Counted from the stretch's first letter, positions 24,014 to 33,410 are shown. The stretch: 60,769 bases of DNA from an uncultured Clostridia bacterium (GCA_947570625.1 CANOUP010000011.1:1-60769); one strand, 5' to 3'. The notes: generated by a model not told the origin, from the sequence alone. Numbers and translations: made by a program.

Positions 24014-24444
24014 TAATCCGCAGTTGGAAGTACGAAGATATTTTAAGGATATCAGAAATCGAAAAGGAGTGCTTTCCCGGCGAACCGTGGACGTTCAGAA
24101 TGCTTGCTTCCAGTTTCGAAAGCGACGCGTTTTTCGGCGTGCTTGCCGAGGACGGCGGGGAGATTGCGGGATACGGCGGGGTCACCGTCGCTTCCGACAG
24201 CGCGGATATAGACAATATCGCCGTTACAGAGCCTTACCGCAACAGCGGGGTTGGCACGGCTATATTGGGCGAGCTTTGCTCTCTCGCGCGTTCAAAGGGG
24301 GCTGAAAAGGTCTTTCTCGAAGTCAGGGTGTCCAACTCGCCCGCGCTGTGCCTGTACCTTAAAAACGGCTTTAAGGGCGTGCACGCGCGCACGAGATATT
24401 ACACGGACGGCGAGGACTGTCTTGTAATGTCGAAGGAGCTTTGA
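24010..24444 (+). CDS. rimI: Ribosomal protein S18 alanine N-acetyltransferase RimI
   Basis: This 144-residue GNAT enzyme acetylates the N-terminal alanine of S18. Seen are the start IIRSWKYEDILRISEIEKECFPGEPWT, motif A NIAVTEPYRNSGVGTAILGEL with the acetyl-CoA loop RNSGVG, and the C-terminal FLEVRVSNSPALCLYLKNGF. I chose ATG 24010, which overlaps the tsaB stop (ATGA); an earlier in-frame start only extends into tsaB. It is the third gene of the tsaE-tsaB-rimI operon. Confidence 0.94.
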   Translation: MIIRSWKYEDILRISEIEKECFPGEPWTFRMLASSFESDAFFGVLAEDGGEIAGYGGVTVASDSADIDNIAVTEPYRNSGVGTAILGELCSLARSKGAEKVFLEVRVSNSPALCLYLKNGFKGVHARTRYYTDGEDCLVMSKEL

Positions 24445-24524
24445 ACGCCTGACGGTTAAAGGGGTTAAAAATTCTTTTAAACGGCGAATATATAGGGGTT
24501 AACGTCAAAGGAAGGGGAAAAGAT

Positions 24525-25193
24525 TTGCTCTTTCTGCACGGTTACCTCTCCAACAAAGAAAGCTTTTATTACCAGACGGAATTTTTTTCGCGGTACTTCA
24601 AAGTAACCGCGCCCGATATGCCCGGGTTCGGCGCCAGCGCGCCGTTGACGCAGGCATATTCCGTGGGCAATTACTGCGACTGGCTTGAAAGTTTTATAAA
24701 AAGCGCTAAACTCGACCGCCCGATGGTGCTTGCGCATTCTTTCGGGGCGAGGGTGGCTTTCAAGTATCTTTCGGCAAGACCCGACGCTTTTGAAAAGCTT
24801 GCGGTAACGGGCGGCGCGGGGCTTGTAAAAGAGCGTTCACCCCGCTATATGCGCAGGGTAAAGGCTTACAGGCGGGTGAAAAAGCTGTTTCCTAAGTTTG
24901 CCGAAAAGCATTTCGGAAGCGAGGAATACAGAAAGCTTTCCCCCGTGATGAAGGAAAGCTATAAGCTTATCGTCAACGAAGATTTGAAAGCGTGCGCGGA
25001 GAAAATAGATATTCCCGTGCTGTTGGTTTACGGGCGGGACGACACCGTCACTCCCCCCGACGAAGAGGGGAAAGTTTTCAACGGGCTGATACGCGGAAGC
25101 AGGCTTACCGTTACCGAAGGCGGGCACTTCTGTTTTTGCGAACACAGCGATGTCTTTAACAGACTGGTATACGAATTTTTTACGGAGAACTAA
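24525..25193 (+). CDS. Alpha/beta hydrolase
   Basis: This protein has the oxyanion HGY motif (LLFLHGYLSNKESF), nucleophile S in LAHSFGARVAF, Asp in YGRDDTVTP and His in EGGHFCF, so the full triad of an alpha/beta hydrolase is present. The substrate is unknown. The start is uncertain. TTG 24525 has a very good AAGGAAGGGG site but loses the first beta strands. The frame is open back to 24453, and an ATT at 24471 with AAAGGGG before it would restore KILLNGEYIGVNV. It follows rimI by 80 bp and precedes the MurF-like gene by three. Confidence 0.82.
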   Translation: MLFLHGYLSNKESFYYQTEFFSRYFKVTAPDMPGFGASAPLTQAYSVGNYCDWLESFIKSAKLDRPMVLAHSFGARVAFKYLSARPDAFEKLAVTGGAGLVKERSPRYMRRVKAYRRVKKLFPKFAEKHFGSEEYRKLSPVMKESYKLIVNEDLKACAEKIDIPVLLVYGRDDTVTPPDEEGKVFNGLIRGSRLTVTEGGHFCFCEHSDVFNRLVYEFFTEN

Positions 25194-25196
25194 AAA

Positions 25197-26795
25197 TTGG
25201 GTATTTTCATTTCCGTCGCCAAAACTTTGGAAAGTATTTTTATCGCGGTCATTTTCGCCGTGATGCTTCTTGCCGCCGTTTACAGGCAGGCGGGCGTGTT
25301 GCAGTCGGCGGGATACAGTTGCCGTAAATACTGCAAATGGCTGGGTAAAAAGGGCAACACGGCTTTTACCAGGTTCGCCCTTCTCGCCTGTATGTGCGGG
25401 CTGATTTCGGCGGTGCTGTCGCTGTGCTTTTCGTTCACGGGTTGGGGCGCGCCGATAATAGGGCTTTCCGCCTACGTACTGTTTTTTGCGGTGTTCGTTT
25501 CGGCGGACAGAAAAATCGCGCTCCGCTCGGAAGTGACGTTCACGTCGAGATTATACAGGCTTTTCGCGGTAATGTGGCTGGTGTTCGCGATAGCGTCGTA
25601 CGTGCTGGTTACGGGGCTGAACTTCCTCGAAAACGTGCTCGAAAGCGGGGTGTTCACCTGTTTCAAATATTCCGCGCTGGCAATAATGCCGTTGCTTGCT
25701 ATACCTTTAATGCTTCTTGCCGACTGCATAGCAAAAATATACGAGGTTCCGCGCAATAAAAGCTTTGTTAAAAAGGCGAAGAAAAAGCTTGCGCAATCTG
25801 ACATAAAGGTCATAGGCATTACGGGCAGTTACGCAAAGACGAGCGTAAAATTTATTATACGCACGCTTCTGTCTGAGAAGTACAGCGTGCTTGCAACGCC
25901 GAGTTCGCACAACACGCCGATAGGCATCGCGCTTGCCGTCAACAGTCACGATTTGTCGGAATACGATTTCTTTATCGCAGAGATGGGCGCAAGGCACAGG
26001 GGGGATATTGCCGAGCTGTGCGAAATCAGTCCGCCGGATATTTCAATCGTAACCGGCGTTTGCGGCCAGCATATGGAAACCTTCGGCACGTTCGAAAACA
26101 TAGTATATACCAAGGGCGAAATACTGACGGCGACCCGAGGGACGGCGGTCATCGCGGACGACTGTTTCGACCTGTTCGCCGAATATCCCTGCGCAAAACT
26201 GAGGGCGGACTGCGTGCGCGATATCGAGTGCTCGCCCGAAGGCGTAAGCTTTACGTTGACCCTTGGCGGCGAAAGCCGAAGGGTGCGCTCCCCGCTTCTG
26301 GGCAGGCATTCCGCTTATAACATAGGTATTGCCGCGTGCGCCGTACACCTTGCGGGAATGACGCTCGACGAGATATGCGCGGGCATTGAAAAGATAACCT
26401 TCATCGAACACCGCTTACAGCTTATAAAAGCCAACGGCGTGAATATCATAGACGACGGATACAATTCCAACGTAAAGGGCGCGAGGGCGGCTCTTGAAGT
26501 TTTGAAAACTTTCGGCGGTAACCGCATAGTCGTCACTCCCGGGCTTGTAGAGCTGGGCGTACTTGAAGAAGAGGAAAACTTTGCGCTGGGCAAGGAGCTT
26601 GCGGGGTTTGATTACGTCATACTCGTGGGTGAAACGCTGATTGAGCCCGTAAAGAGGGGCTATGCCGAGGCGGGGGGCGACCCCTGCAAACTCGCCGTCA
26701 GACCGACGCTTGCAAAGGCGCAGGAAGAACTTCAACTGCATATCAAGGAAGGCGACACGGTTCTGTTTCTGAACGATTTGCCAGACGTATATTAA
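25197..26795 (+). CDS. MurF-like Mur ligase with N-terminal membrane domain
   Basis: This 532-residue protein has about four membrane helices in its first 190 residues (LESIFIAVIFAVMLLAAVY, then three more), followed by the three Mur ligase domains: ATP-binding ITGSYAKTSVKF (GSxAKTS in place of GTNGKT), a central domain with HNTPIGIALAVNSH, EMGARHRGDI and HMETFGTFENI, and a C-terminal domain with NIIDDGYNSNVKGA. The central motifs are those of MurF, which adds D-Ala-D-Ala to the UDP-MurNAc tripeptide. The ddl gene next door makes D-Ala-D-Ala, which supports this. The membrane anchor is not part of classical MurF. The start is TTG. Confidence 0.85.
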   Translation: MGIFISVAKTLESIFIAVIFAVMLLAAVYRQAGVLQSAGYSCRKYCKWLGKKGNTAFTRFALLACMCGLISAVLSLCFSFTGWGAPIIGLSAYVLFFAVFVSADRKIALRSEVTFTSRLYRLFAVMWLVFAIASYVLVTGLNFLENVLESGVFTCFKYSALAIMPLLAIPLMLLADCIAKIYEVPRNKSFVKKAKKKLAQSDIKVIGITGSYAKTSVKFIIRTLLSEKYSVLATPSSHNTPIGIALAVNSHDLSEYDFFIAEMGARHRGDIAELCEISPPDISIVTGVCGQHMETFGTFENIVYTKGEILTATRGTAVIADDCFDLFAEYPCAKLRADCVRDIECSPEGVSFTLTLGGESRRVRSPLLGRHSAYNIGIAACAVHLAGMTLDEICAGIEKITFIEHRLQLIKANGVNIIDDGYNSNVKGARAALEVLKTFGGNRIVVTPGLVELGVLEEEENFALGKELAGFDYVILVGETLIEPVKRGYAEAGGDPCKLAVRPTLAKAQEELQLHIKEGDTVLFLNDLPDVY

Positions 26796-26846
26796 GATTT
26801 TAAATTTACCAAAGAGGACAAAAAATTCTCGGAGGTAAATTTTTTT

Positions 26847-27944
26847 ATGCAAAGAAACGTGGCGGTTATTTTCGGCGGAATATCCAACGAAAACGAAATT
26901 TCCGTTATTACGGGTACAATGGCTTCAAACGTGCTGAAAAGCGGGGGCGACACCGTTATCCCCCTGTATATATCGCGGAAAGGCGAAATTTATACGGGCG
27001 CGGGGCTTACGGACATTTCGAATTTCAGACAGGAAAATTACGGCGTTTTCCCGCGCGCGGTGATAGCGAGGGGCGGGATATACGTCATGAACAAACGCGG
27101 GCGTCCCAAAAAATTCGTCAAGATAGACGTTGCGCTTAACTGCTGTCACGGCGGCGTCGGCGAAGGCGGGGGGATATGCGGTCTTTTCGCGCTGAACGGC
27201 ATACCGCTTGCAAGCGCGGGTATGTTCGAGTCGGCCGCGTTTATGGATAAGTACTATACCAAGCTTGTGCTGGGCGCGCTGGGCGTAAAGGTCGCGCCGT
27301 ACGTGTACATACGCTGCGCCGACGATTTTGCTCAGGCGGAGGAGCTGGGTTACCCGCTGATAATTAAGCCCGCGACACTGGGTTCGAGCATAGGCATAGA
27401 ATGCGCGGGCGACAGGGAAAAGCTTGAAGAAGCGGTACAGTCGGCGTTCTTCTACGACAACGGCGTCATCGCCGAAAAGTATCTTTCGGGCAGGCGGGAA
27501 ATAAACTGCGCCGTGTACTTCGCGGACGGAAAGGCGGTTACGTCGGAGTGCGAGGAAGCGTTTACCGACGGCGATATTTTAAGCTACGACGACAAGTATG
27601 CGGGCGGGGGCAGGTCTGTTATGCCTGCGGATATACCCAAGGAAACGTCCGATAAAATAAGGGCGATAACCGCGGGCGTGTATACAAAGCTGAATATGCG
27701 GGGCATAGTGCGCTTCGATTTCATTATCAGCGGGGGCGAGATATATTTAAGCGAAATAAACACCGTGCCCGGCTCGCTTTCGTATTATCTGCTGTCAAAC
27801 GGGTTCAAGGATTTCTATACCGTTTTAAGCGCGGTTATGGTTCAGGCGGAAGCCGACTTCAAGGCGCAGGCGGAAAAGAAAATTTTATCCACGGGCATTT
27901 TGAACAATCTGCCCTCAAACAGTTGTAAGCGGGGCGCCAAATAA
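26847..27944 (+). CDS. ddl: D-alanine--D-alanine ligase
   Basis: This 365-residue ATP-grasp enzyme joins two D-Ala for peptidoglycan. The motifs are FGGISNENEISVITG at the start, HGGVGEGGGICGLFALNGIPLASAG (about 98-123), KPATLGSSIGIE for ATP, EKYLSGRREI, and the C-terminal FDFIISGGEIYLSEINTVPGSLSYYL with the metal-binding acidic residues. The length is usual. SD GGAGG is at a normal distance. It lies 51 bp after the MurF-like gene. Confidence 0.95.
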   Translation: MQRNVAVIFGGISNENEISVITGTMASNVLKSGGDTVIPLYISRKGEIYTGAGLTDISNFRQENYGVFPRAVIARGGIYVMNKRGRPKKFVKIDVALNCCHGGVGEGGGICGLFALNGIPLASAGMFESAAFMDKYYTKLVLGALGVKVAPYVYIRCADDFAQAEELGYPLIIKPATLGSSIGIECAGDREKLEEAVQSAFFYDNGVIAEKYLSGRREINCAVYFADGKAVTSECEEAFTDGDILSYDDKYAGGGRSVMPADIPKETSDKIRAITAGVYTKLNMRGIVRFDFIISGGEIYLSEINTVPGSLSYYLLSNGFKDFYTVLSAVMVQAEADFKAQAEKKILSTGILNNLPSNSCKRGAK

Positions 27945-27952
27945 GCTATAAT
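27923..27952 (+). promoter_or_regulatory. icd promoter with almost no leader
   Basis: TTGTAA (27923-27928), 18 bp and TATAAT (27947-27952) lie in the end of ddl. The icd ATG is at 27963, giving a predicted leader of three or four bases and no Shine-Dalgarno. Confidence 0.6.
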
Positions 27953-27962
27953 ACTGCATAAG

Positions 27963-29168
27963 ATGAACAAAATCAAAATGAAAACACCCCTCGTCGAAAT
28001 GGACGGGGATGAAATGACCCGCGTAATATGGCAGTGGATTAAAGAAATTCTCATACTTCCGTATGTCGGTTTAAAGACCGAATATTACGATTTGGGGCTT
28101 GCCAACAGGGATAGTACCCTCGATAAAGTAACTGCCGACAGCGCGGAGGCGACGAAGAAATACGGCGTCGCGGTCAAGTGTGCGACGATTACGCCCAATG
28201 CGGAGCGCGTCAAAGAGTATAACCTTAAAAAGATGTGGAACAGCCCCAACGGCACCATAAGGCGCATACTGGACGGAACGGTGTTCCGCACGCCCATTAT
28301 CGCAGAAGGAATTACTCCCTACGTGCACGGCTGGAAAAAGCCCATAGTCATAGCCCGCCACGCCTACGGCGATATTTACAACAGCGTCGAGGACAGGATA
28401 AAGGGCGGTGAAAAGGCGTACCTCGTGGTGTGCGGGGAGGACGGCTCGGAGCTTAGGCGCAAGCTGATTCACGGCTTCGAAAGCGACGGCATAGTGCAGG
28501 GCGTGCACAACCTCGATTCTTCGGTCGAAGCGTTTGCGAGAAGCTGTTTCAATTACGCGCTGGAACAGGGTATTTCCGTCTGGATGGGCGCGAAGGATAC
28601 CGTGTCGAAAATATACGACCACAGGTTCAAGGACATATTCGCGGACATATATTCCGCCGAATACAGGCAGGCTTTCGAAAAGGCGGGGCTGTACTTTATG
28701 TACACGTTAATCGACGACGTCGTCGCAAGGGTCGTCCGCTCGGAGGGCGGTATGCTGTGGGTGTGCAAAAACTACGACGGCGACGTAATGAGCGATATGG
28801 TCGCGACGGCTTACGGCTCGCTGGGAATGATGACTTCCACGCTTGTTTCGCCCGACGGCAAGTACGAGTACGAAGCGGCGCACGGCACCGTCACGCGGCA
28901 TTACCGCAGGCATATGTCGGGGGAAACAACTTCCACCAACCCCGTGGCGACGATATTCGCCTGGACGGGCGCGCTGAGAAAGAGGGGCGAGCTTGATGCA
29001 ATAAACGAGCTTTGCGGATTTGCCGACAGGCTGGAACGCGCGACGGTTTCGACGATAGAGGACGGGTTTATGACGGGCGATTTGATTGACCGTTTCAGGC
29101 GCGAAGGCGTAACGCCCGTTAAACTGGACAGTAAAGATTTTCTTTTGAAAATAGCGGAGAGAATATGA
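27963..29168 (+). CDS. icd: NADP-dependent isocitrate dehydrogenase, dimeric type II
   Basis: This 401-residue enzyme oxidises isocitrate to 2-oxoglutarate with NADP. The opening [21 protein letters not shown] and [17 protein letters not shown], then [22 protein letters not shown] and the C-terminal [11 protein letters not shown], are those of the eukaryote-like subfamily, not the E. coli type. It is encoded alone: ddl is upstream and a strong bidirectional terminator follows. With malic enzyme at 15 kb it hints at a partial TCA path making 2-oxoglutarate. Confidence 0.96.
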   Translation: MNKIKMKTPLVEMDGDEMTRVIWQWIKEILILPYVGLKTEYYDLGLANRDSTLDKVTADSAEATKKYGVAVKCATITPNAERVKEYNLKKMWNSPNGTIRRILDGTVFRTPIIAEGITPYVHGWKKPIVIARHAYGDIYNSVEDRIKGGEKAYLVVCGEDGSELRRKLIHGFESDGIVQGVHNLDSSVEAFARSCFNYALEQGISVWMGAKDTVSKIYDHRFKDIFADIYSAEYRQAFEKAGLYFMYTLIDDVVARVVRSEGGMLWVCKNYDGDVMSDMVATAYGSLGMMTSTLVSPDGKYEYEAAHGTVTRHYRRHMSGETTSTNPVATIFAWTGALRKRGELDAINELCGFADRLERATVSTIEDGFMTGDLIDRFRREGVTPVKLDSKDFLLKIAERI

Positions 29169-29201
29169 AAACCGCGCCGTTTCAAACGGCGCGGTTTTTT
29201 T
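29168..29201. terminator. Bidirectional terminator between icd and the PrsW-type gene
   Basis: A 13-bp GC-rich stem, AACCGCGCCGTTT (29170-29182) with its complement, has A and T runs on both sides. It covers the icd stop and the end of the convergent gene. Confidence 0.85.
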
Positions 29202-30147
29202 ATTCGGCAGGAAGCTCGGCGGTGAAATCCGCTGTGTTTTCCGCGTTGAATATAGCTTTGCGTTCGCGCTTTACTATTACTTCCATCAGTATAAGACTTA
29301 TCCCCGCGCTGCCCGCAATAGTGATAAATGACAGCGAAGGAAGGGGGAAATTGAATACATAGTGCAGAGCCGTACTCGCAAGGCAGATTGCCCAGAACTT
29401 TACGTTGAGGAGGGGTCTGCGGAATTTGACAAAAGCCCAGCCTATCAATCCCGTCCAGATAAAGTGTCCGCTTACGGAGGTAACCGCGCGCAGAACGGTA
29501 ATCTGCAAGAGCAAGAGTATGTCAACGCCCTCGTCCCAGGAAGCGACGAACAGGTAGCCTAAATCCTCGGAAATAGCCATTCCCACTCCCGCCGAAGCGC
29601 CGATTAAAAAGCCGAAAAGCGGGTTTCGCCTGCCGAGCAGGAAGATTGCGATAAGCGCGGGAAGCGCCTTGGAAAACTCTTCAAGACACGCCGTCCACAG
29701 CGTGCTCAGCCAGGGGTCGGCGGGAATTATAATGCAGTAGCCGAGGTTGACCAACAGCGCGGTTACCGCCGAGCAGAGCACGGTGACCAGACAGAGCGCT
29801 ATAAACGGAAAATCGCGTTTCGCGTAAAGTTCGTATACGAATACGAGCACGGGTATGTTAATCATAGTCCCGCCCAACGCGAGCACGGAGGGATAGCCGA
29901 AAACTTTAATGGCTTCGTCCGTTATGAACATATCCGCCATATACAGTATGAACGTGAACAGCGCGAATACACCGAGGCAGATTGCGAACACTCTCAGATA
30001 AAGCCAGGGAAAGACGCGGTTTGTTCCGCCGCGGCCGTCGAGCCCGCGCGAGAACAGCTCTTTGTGTTCGGCGGGCGAATGTCTGCGGAAAGTTTCTTTC
30101 CACGGGTTAAATTTTTTTACGGGTGGCGCGTTGTTTTCTCCGTCCAT
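29200..30147 (-). CDS. PrsW-family intramembrane metalloprotease
   Basis: This 315-residue protein has about eight hydrophobic helices. The PrsW motifs are present: E156-E157-x-x-K160 (LEEFSK), E194 in SEDLGY and H228 in SGHFIW. These are the proposed metal and catalytic residues. The family includes the B. subtilis protease that cleaves anti-sigma factor RsiW. No anti-sigma gene lies nearby, so the substrate is unknown. The gene is convergent with icd and is followed downstream by the shared terminator. An S-component gene lies 24 bp upstream in the same direction. Confidence 0.88.
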   Translation of the reverse strand: MDGENNAPPVKKFNPWKETFRRHSPAEHKELFSRGLDGRGGTNRVFPWLYLRVFAICLGVFALFTFILYMADMFITDEAIKVFGYPSVLALGGTMINIPVLVFVYELYAKRDFPFIALCLVTVLCSAVTALLVNLGYCIIIPADPWLSTLWTACLEEFSKALPALIAIFLLGRRNPLFGFLIGASAGVGMAISEDLGYLFVASWDEGVDILLLLQITVLRAVTSVSGHFIWTGLIGWAFVKFRRPLLNVKFWAICLASTALHYVFNFPLPSLSFITIAGSAGISLILMEVIVKRERKAIFNAENTADFTAELPAE

Positions 30148-30171
30148 AATTTATTTCCTTTTTTTAATTTA

Positions 30172-30717
30172 TTATTTTCCGCGGTAAGGCAGAAGATTGC
30201 TTTTTTTAAGCCGCCGCTTTAACGCCGTCCCGTAGCAGACGGCCATTGCAACGGTAATCCCGATAATTTCCTGCAAAACGTTTCTCGGAATATTTGTAAA
30301 AGCGACGGGTGCGCCCAGCGTTATACAGCGGTAAATAAAGTAACCGCCGACAACGATTACCGCGCCCGCAAGCGAGCATACGAGAGCCGTAACCCACTCG
30401 TGATTTTCGAATTTTTTTGTGATGCAGTTTAGCAGAAATGATACCGCAAACCCCTGCAATCCGTGGATTATGAGCGATGGAACCATCATCTGCGGCGAAG
30501 CGAAAACGTCGTATAAAAGCGAGCCTATTCCGCCCGCGATAAACGAAGCGAGCGGGTCTGTGAGGTAAGCCGCGATGAGCACCATACCGTCGACCCAGTA
30601 GACGTTTCCCGCAAACGTCGGAAGTTTGGGGATAAACCCCGTCGCGGTGACAAGCGCCGTCATCACCGCCGTGTAGCTAATCCATTTTGCCGTAAACAAA
30701 ACCTTTTTGTTTTTCAT
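30172..30717 (-). CDS. ECF transporter S-component, probably for vitamin B6
   Basis: This 181-residue membrane protein has about six helices with S-component features: WISYTAVMTALVTATGFIPK near the start and GNVYWVDGMVLIAAYLTDPLASFIAGGIGSLLYD. It is divergent from a MocR-type regulator and shares an inverted-repeat operator with it. PdxU S-components are often found next to PdxR, a MocR regulator, so pyridoxine or pyridoxal uptake is inferred. Other vitamins cannot be excluded from sequence alone. The energising module is elsewhere. Confidence 0.8.
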   Translation of the reverse strand: MKNKKVLFTAKWISYTAVMTALVTATGFIPKLPTFAGNVYWVDGMVLIAAYLTDPLASFIAGGIGSLLYDVFASPQMMVPSLIIHGLQGFAVSFLLNCITKKFENHEWVTALVCSLAGAVIVVGGYFIYRCITLGAPVAFTNIPRNVLQEIIGITVAMAVCYGTALKRRLKKSNLLPYRGK

Positions 30718-30743
30718 ACAATGCCTTCCTTTAATTTTTTACG

Positions 30744-30807
30744 TTGACATTGTAGCGCAAAAGTGGTATTATTAAAATATCCAAATTCAATAAATTTTAT
30801 AATACCA
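30744..30807. promoter_or_regulatory. Promoter and MocR operator between divergent genes
   Basis: TTGACA (30744-30749), 17 bp and TATTAT (30767-30772) form the MocR promoter. The inverted repeat TGGTATTAT (30764-30772) and ATAATACCA (30799-30807) has centres 35 bp apart; one half covers the -10 and the other the leader. This fits an autoregulator that also controls the divergent transporter. Confidence 0.6.
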
Positions 30808-30819
30808 GAAGGATAGGAA

Positions 30820-32157
30820 ATGCTGACTTACAATCTTGACGGCAATAAATATTTATCGCTTTACAAGAGTATCAGAAAGGATATTTTAAGCGGAAAACTC
30901 AAAAAGGGGCAAAAGCTTCCGTCCAAGCGCGCGCTTGCGCAAAACCTGTCGGTCAGCGTGATAACCGTCCAGACGGCGTATGCCCAGCTTCTTGCCGAAG
31001 GTTACATATATTCGGCGGAGAGAAGGGGATATTTCGTCTGCGAAATAGAGGCGGGCTTTTACGGCGCGAGGCGCGTGCGGCCCGTTCCGCCCGAAAACAA
31101 GCAGACGTTTGCAATCGATTTCGTAAACGGGGCGGAAGGCGCGTTTCCCTTTTCGGTGTGGGCCAAGCTTATGCGGGGCGTGCTCTCCGACTGCGGGGAA
31201 CACCTGTTAAGGCGGGTGCCGTGCGACGGGGATTATGCGCTCAAACGCGCGGTCGCCGACTATCTGTACAGGGCGCGCGGTATCGAAGCCGACCCGCGAT
31301 ACGTCGTTATCGGCGCGGGCGCGGAATATCTATACGGAATAATAGTGCGCCTTCTCGGCAGGGACACGGTTTTTGCCGTGGAAAATCCGGGGTACAAAAA
31401 TATATCGTCGGCGTATAAGCTTTACGGCGCGGAGTGCGCATATATAAGCGTGGGCGAAGAAGGCGCGGACTGCGCCGAAGCGGAGCGTAGCCGTGCAGGG
31501 GTACTGCATATTTCGCCGTCGCACCAGTTTCCCACGGGCGCGGTTACGCCTGCCCGTTCGCGCGCACGGCTTATAAGCTGGGCGGACGCTTGCGGGAGAT
31601 ACATAATAGAGGACGATTACGACAGCGAGTTCCGCCTTGCGGGCAAACCCCTTCAAAGCATGTACTCCTTAAACCCCGACAGGGTGATATATATGAATAC
31701 TTTTTCAAAGAGTCTTGCGCCGTCTATGCGTATGGGGTATATGATTCTTCCGCCCGCGCTGTATGAAAGGTATATTTCGCTGTTTAACGAATCTTCCTGC
31801 GCGGTACCGCTGTTCGAACAGAAAACGCTTGCCTCCATGCTCGACGGCGGGCATTTCGAAAGGCATATACAGAGGCTGAAAAACCGTTACCGCGCCGTGC
31901 GCTCCGCGCTCGCCGTAAAGGCGGGGGAGCTGGGGAAAAGGTGCGTCCTTCACGATACGGGCAGCGGACTGCACCTTTTGGCGCAGTTTCCTTACGCGCC
32001 GAATGAGGAATATATAAAGGCGAAAGCCCTCGATATGGGCATTAACGTCAAGTGCGTTTCGGACTATCTTCTCGCGCCCGCGAAAACGCTTGAAAAGTGC
32101 GCCGTAATAAACTATGCGGGAGTTTCGAAAGAGAGTATATTTAAGATAGTGTTTTGA
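30820..32157 (+). CDS. MocR-family (GntR/aminotransferase) regulator, PdxR-like
   Basis: This 445-residue protein fuses a GntR winged helix (about 10-75: SLYKSIRKDILSGKLKKGQKLPSKRALAQNLSVSVITVQTAY) to a class I aminotransferase-like domain (about 105-445). The PLP lysine is in NTFSKSLAPSMRMGY, and the DDYDSEFR and GAGAEYLYG segments are present. MocR proteins sense PLP or an amino acid and act as regulators, not as transaminases. The divergent S-component gene and the operator suggest a PdxR-type role in B6 supply. The start has AGAAGGA. Confidence 0.92.
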   Translation: MLTYNLDGNKYLSLYKSIRKDILSGKLKKGQKLPSKRALAQNLSVSVITVQTAYAQLLAEGYIYSAERRGYFVCEIEAGFYGARRVRPVPPENKQTFAIDFVNGAEGAFPFSVWAKLMRGVLSDCGEHLLRRVPCDGDYALKRAVADYLYRARGIEADPRYVVIGAGAEYLYGIIVRLLGRDTVFAVENPGYKNISSAYKLYGAECAYISVGEEGADCAEAERSRAGVLHISPSHQFPTGAVTPARSRARLISWADACGRYIIEDDYDSEFRLAGKPLQSMYSLNPDRVIYMNTFSKSLAPSMRMGYMILPPALYERYISLFNESSCAVPLFEQKTLASMLDGGHFERHIQRLKNRYRAVRSALAVKAGELGKRCVLHDTGSGLHLLAQFPYAPNEEYIKAKALDMGINVKCVSDYLLAPAKTLEKCAVINYAGVSKESIFKIVF

Positions 32158-32161
32158 ATTA

Positions 32162-32196
32162 AAGTCCGTACGGGTGTACCGAACGGACTTTTTTTA
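32162..32196 (+). terminator. Terminator after the MocR gene
   Basis: AAGTCCGT (32162-32169) pairs with ACGGACTT (32183-32190) and is followed by a T run. Confidence 0.8.
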
Positions 32197-32205
32197 TAGG
32201 GCGGG

Positions 32206-32403
32206 TTATCTGCATCCCGAACAGGTTTTGCAGTTGCCGTTACATTTTTTCGTATGTTTGCCCGTTGCAGAAAACATTTCGCCCGAATAGCACCTTTCCG
32301 CAGTGCTTCCGCAACCGGGACAGACAACGGGGTCGAGGTGGCTTTTGACGAGTTCTTCGAAGCGCTTGTTGCAGTTTTTGCAGACGTACTGTAAAATGGG
32401 CAT
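32206..32403 (-). CDS. FmdB-family zinc ribbon protein
   Basis: This 65-residue protein has MPILQYVCKNCNKRFEELV, then VVCPGCGST, the two CxxC knuckles of the FmdB zinc ribbon, and a second cysteine-rich tail (CNGNCKTCSGCR). The family is regulator-like but its role in most bacteria is not known. It follows corA on the same strand by two bases and is probably co-transcribed with it. Confidence 0.88.
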   Translation of the reverse strand: MPILQYVCKNCNKRFEELVKSHLDPVVCPGCGSTAERCYSGEMFSATGKHTKKCNGNCKTCSGCR

Positions 32404-32405
32404 AG

Positions 32406-33410
32406 TTACTTCTCCTGGTTTTTGCGCCTGCTCTTTCTGCGCTTCTGCCTTAACGTCTTTTTAAGCGGGTTTCTTCTTAAAAGGAAGAAGCCGATTATAA
32501 GCGTGAACACGAGCGTGGCGCCCATTACAAGCCAGAAAATTCCCGTCTGATAGAACGAATAACCGTCCTGCCCGGGCACCGGCATATTCATTCCCCAGAA
32601 GCCCGCTATCATTGTGGGCACGGCGAGAAGTATGGTTATAATGGTCAGCTTTTTCATCGACTCGTTGGCGTTGTTGGAAATGACCGAGCCGTAAGCGTCC
32701 ATCGTCACGCTAAGAATATTTTTGTAAATGTTACAGGTTTCAATCGCCTGTTTTCCCTCGATGATTACGTCCTCGTACAAGTCCAGATACTCTTCGCGCG
32801 TGGCGACGCCTTCGACCTTGAAGAGCTTTTCGTGTACGCGCTCGTTGGAGTTGAGGGAGGTGGAAAAGTATACGAGCGAGTTCTGCAAATCGAGAAGCTG
32901 TATAATCTCCGCGTTTCGCATAGTCTTTTCCATTTCGCTCTGGATGCGCCTCGTCTTTCTGTCAATCTGTTTAAGGCTGTACAGAAATCTTTTCGCGTTG
33001 CCTAACATAAACGTAAGTATAAAGTGCACGGGCATAGCCGTGTTTATTTTTTCCCTGCCCGTCGCAAAGTCTTTTAAAACGGTGTTGCCTTTCAGGCAGA
33101 CCGTGACTATGCACTTGGAATTGTAAATAAGGGCGAGGGGAAGGGTGGTGTACCTGTCGGTGCCGTCGTCGCCCTCTTCGATTAAAGGACAGTCGACAAC
33201 GAACATGCTTACGCCGTCGTCGAACTCGGTACGCGCTCTCTCCTCTTCGTCGAGCGCGGCCTTAATCATATCCTCGCTGATACCCGTGAAGGACGCTACG
33301 TCCTCGCACTCGTCGTCGCTGGGGTTAATCATATCCACCCAGCAATTGCTTTTGAAAGTATCGATTTTGCCGGGCGCGCCCGCGCCTTCCGTCAATAAAT
33401 ATTTTACCAT
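32406..33410 (-). CDS. corA: CorA-family divalent cation transporter
   Basis: This 334-residue protein has a large cytoplasmic alpha/beta domain followed by a long helix and two C-terminal membrane helices. The signature GMNMPVPG, the selectivity-filter motif, lies between them, and the end is basic (KKTLRQKRRKSRRK). It moves Mg2+ or a related metal. I chose ATG 33410 because the domain starts there; an in-frame start 15 codons earlier lies inside a terminator-like leader hairpin. A leader of about 156 nt with its own promoter suggests riboswitch or attenuator control. Confidence 0.9.
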   Translation of the reverse strand: MVKYLLTEGAGAPGKIDTFKSNCWVDMINPSDDECEDVASFTGISEDMIKAALDEEERARTEFDDGVSMFVVDCPLIEEGDDGTDRYTTLPLALIYNSKCIVTVCLKGNTVLKDFATGREKINTAMPVHFILTFMLGNAKRFLYSLKQIDRKTRRIQSEMEKTMRNAEIIQLLDLQNSLVYFSTSLNSNERVHEKLFKVEGVATREEYLDLYEDVIIEGKQAIETCNIYKNILSVTMDAYGSVISNNANESMKKLTIITILLAVPTMIAGFWGMNMPVPGQDGYSFYQTGIFWLVMGATLVFTLIIGFFLLRRNPLKKTLRQKRRKSRRKNQEK

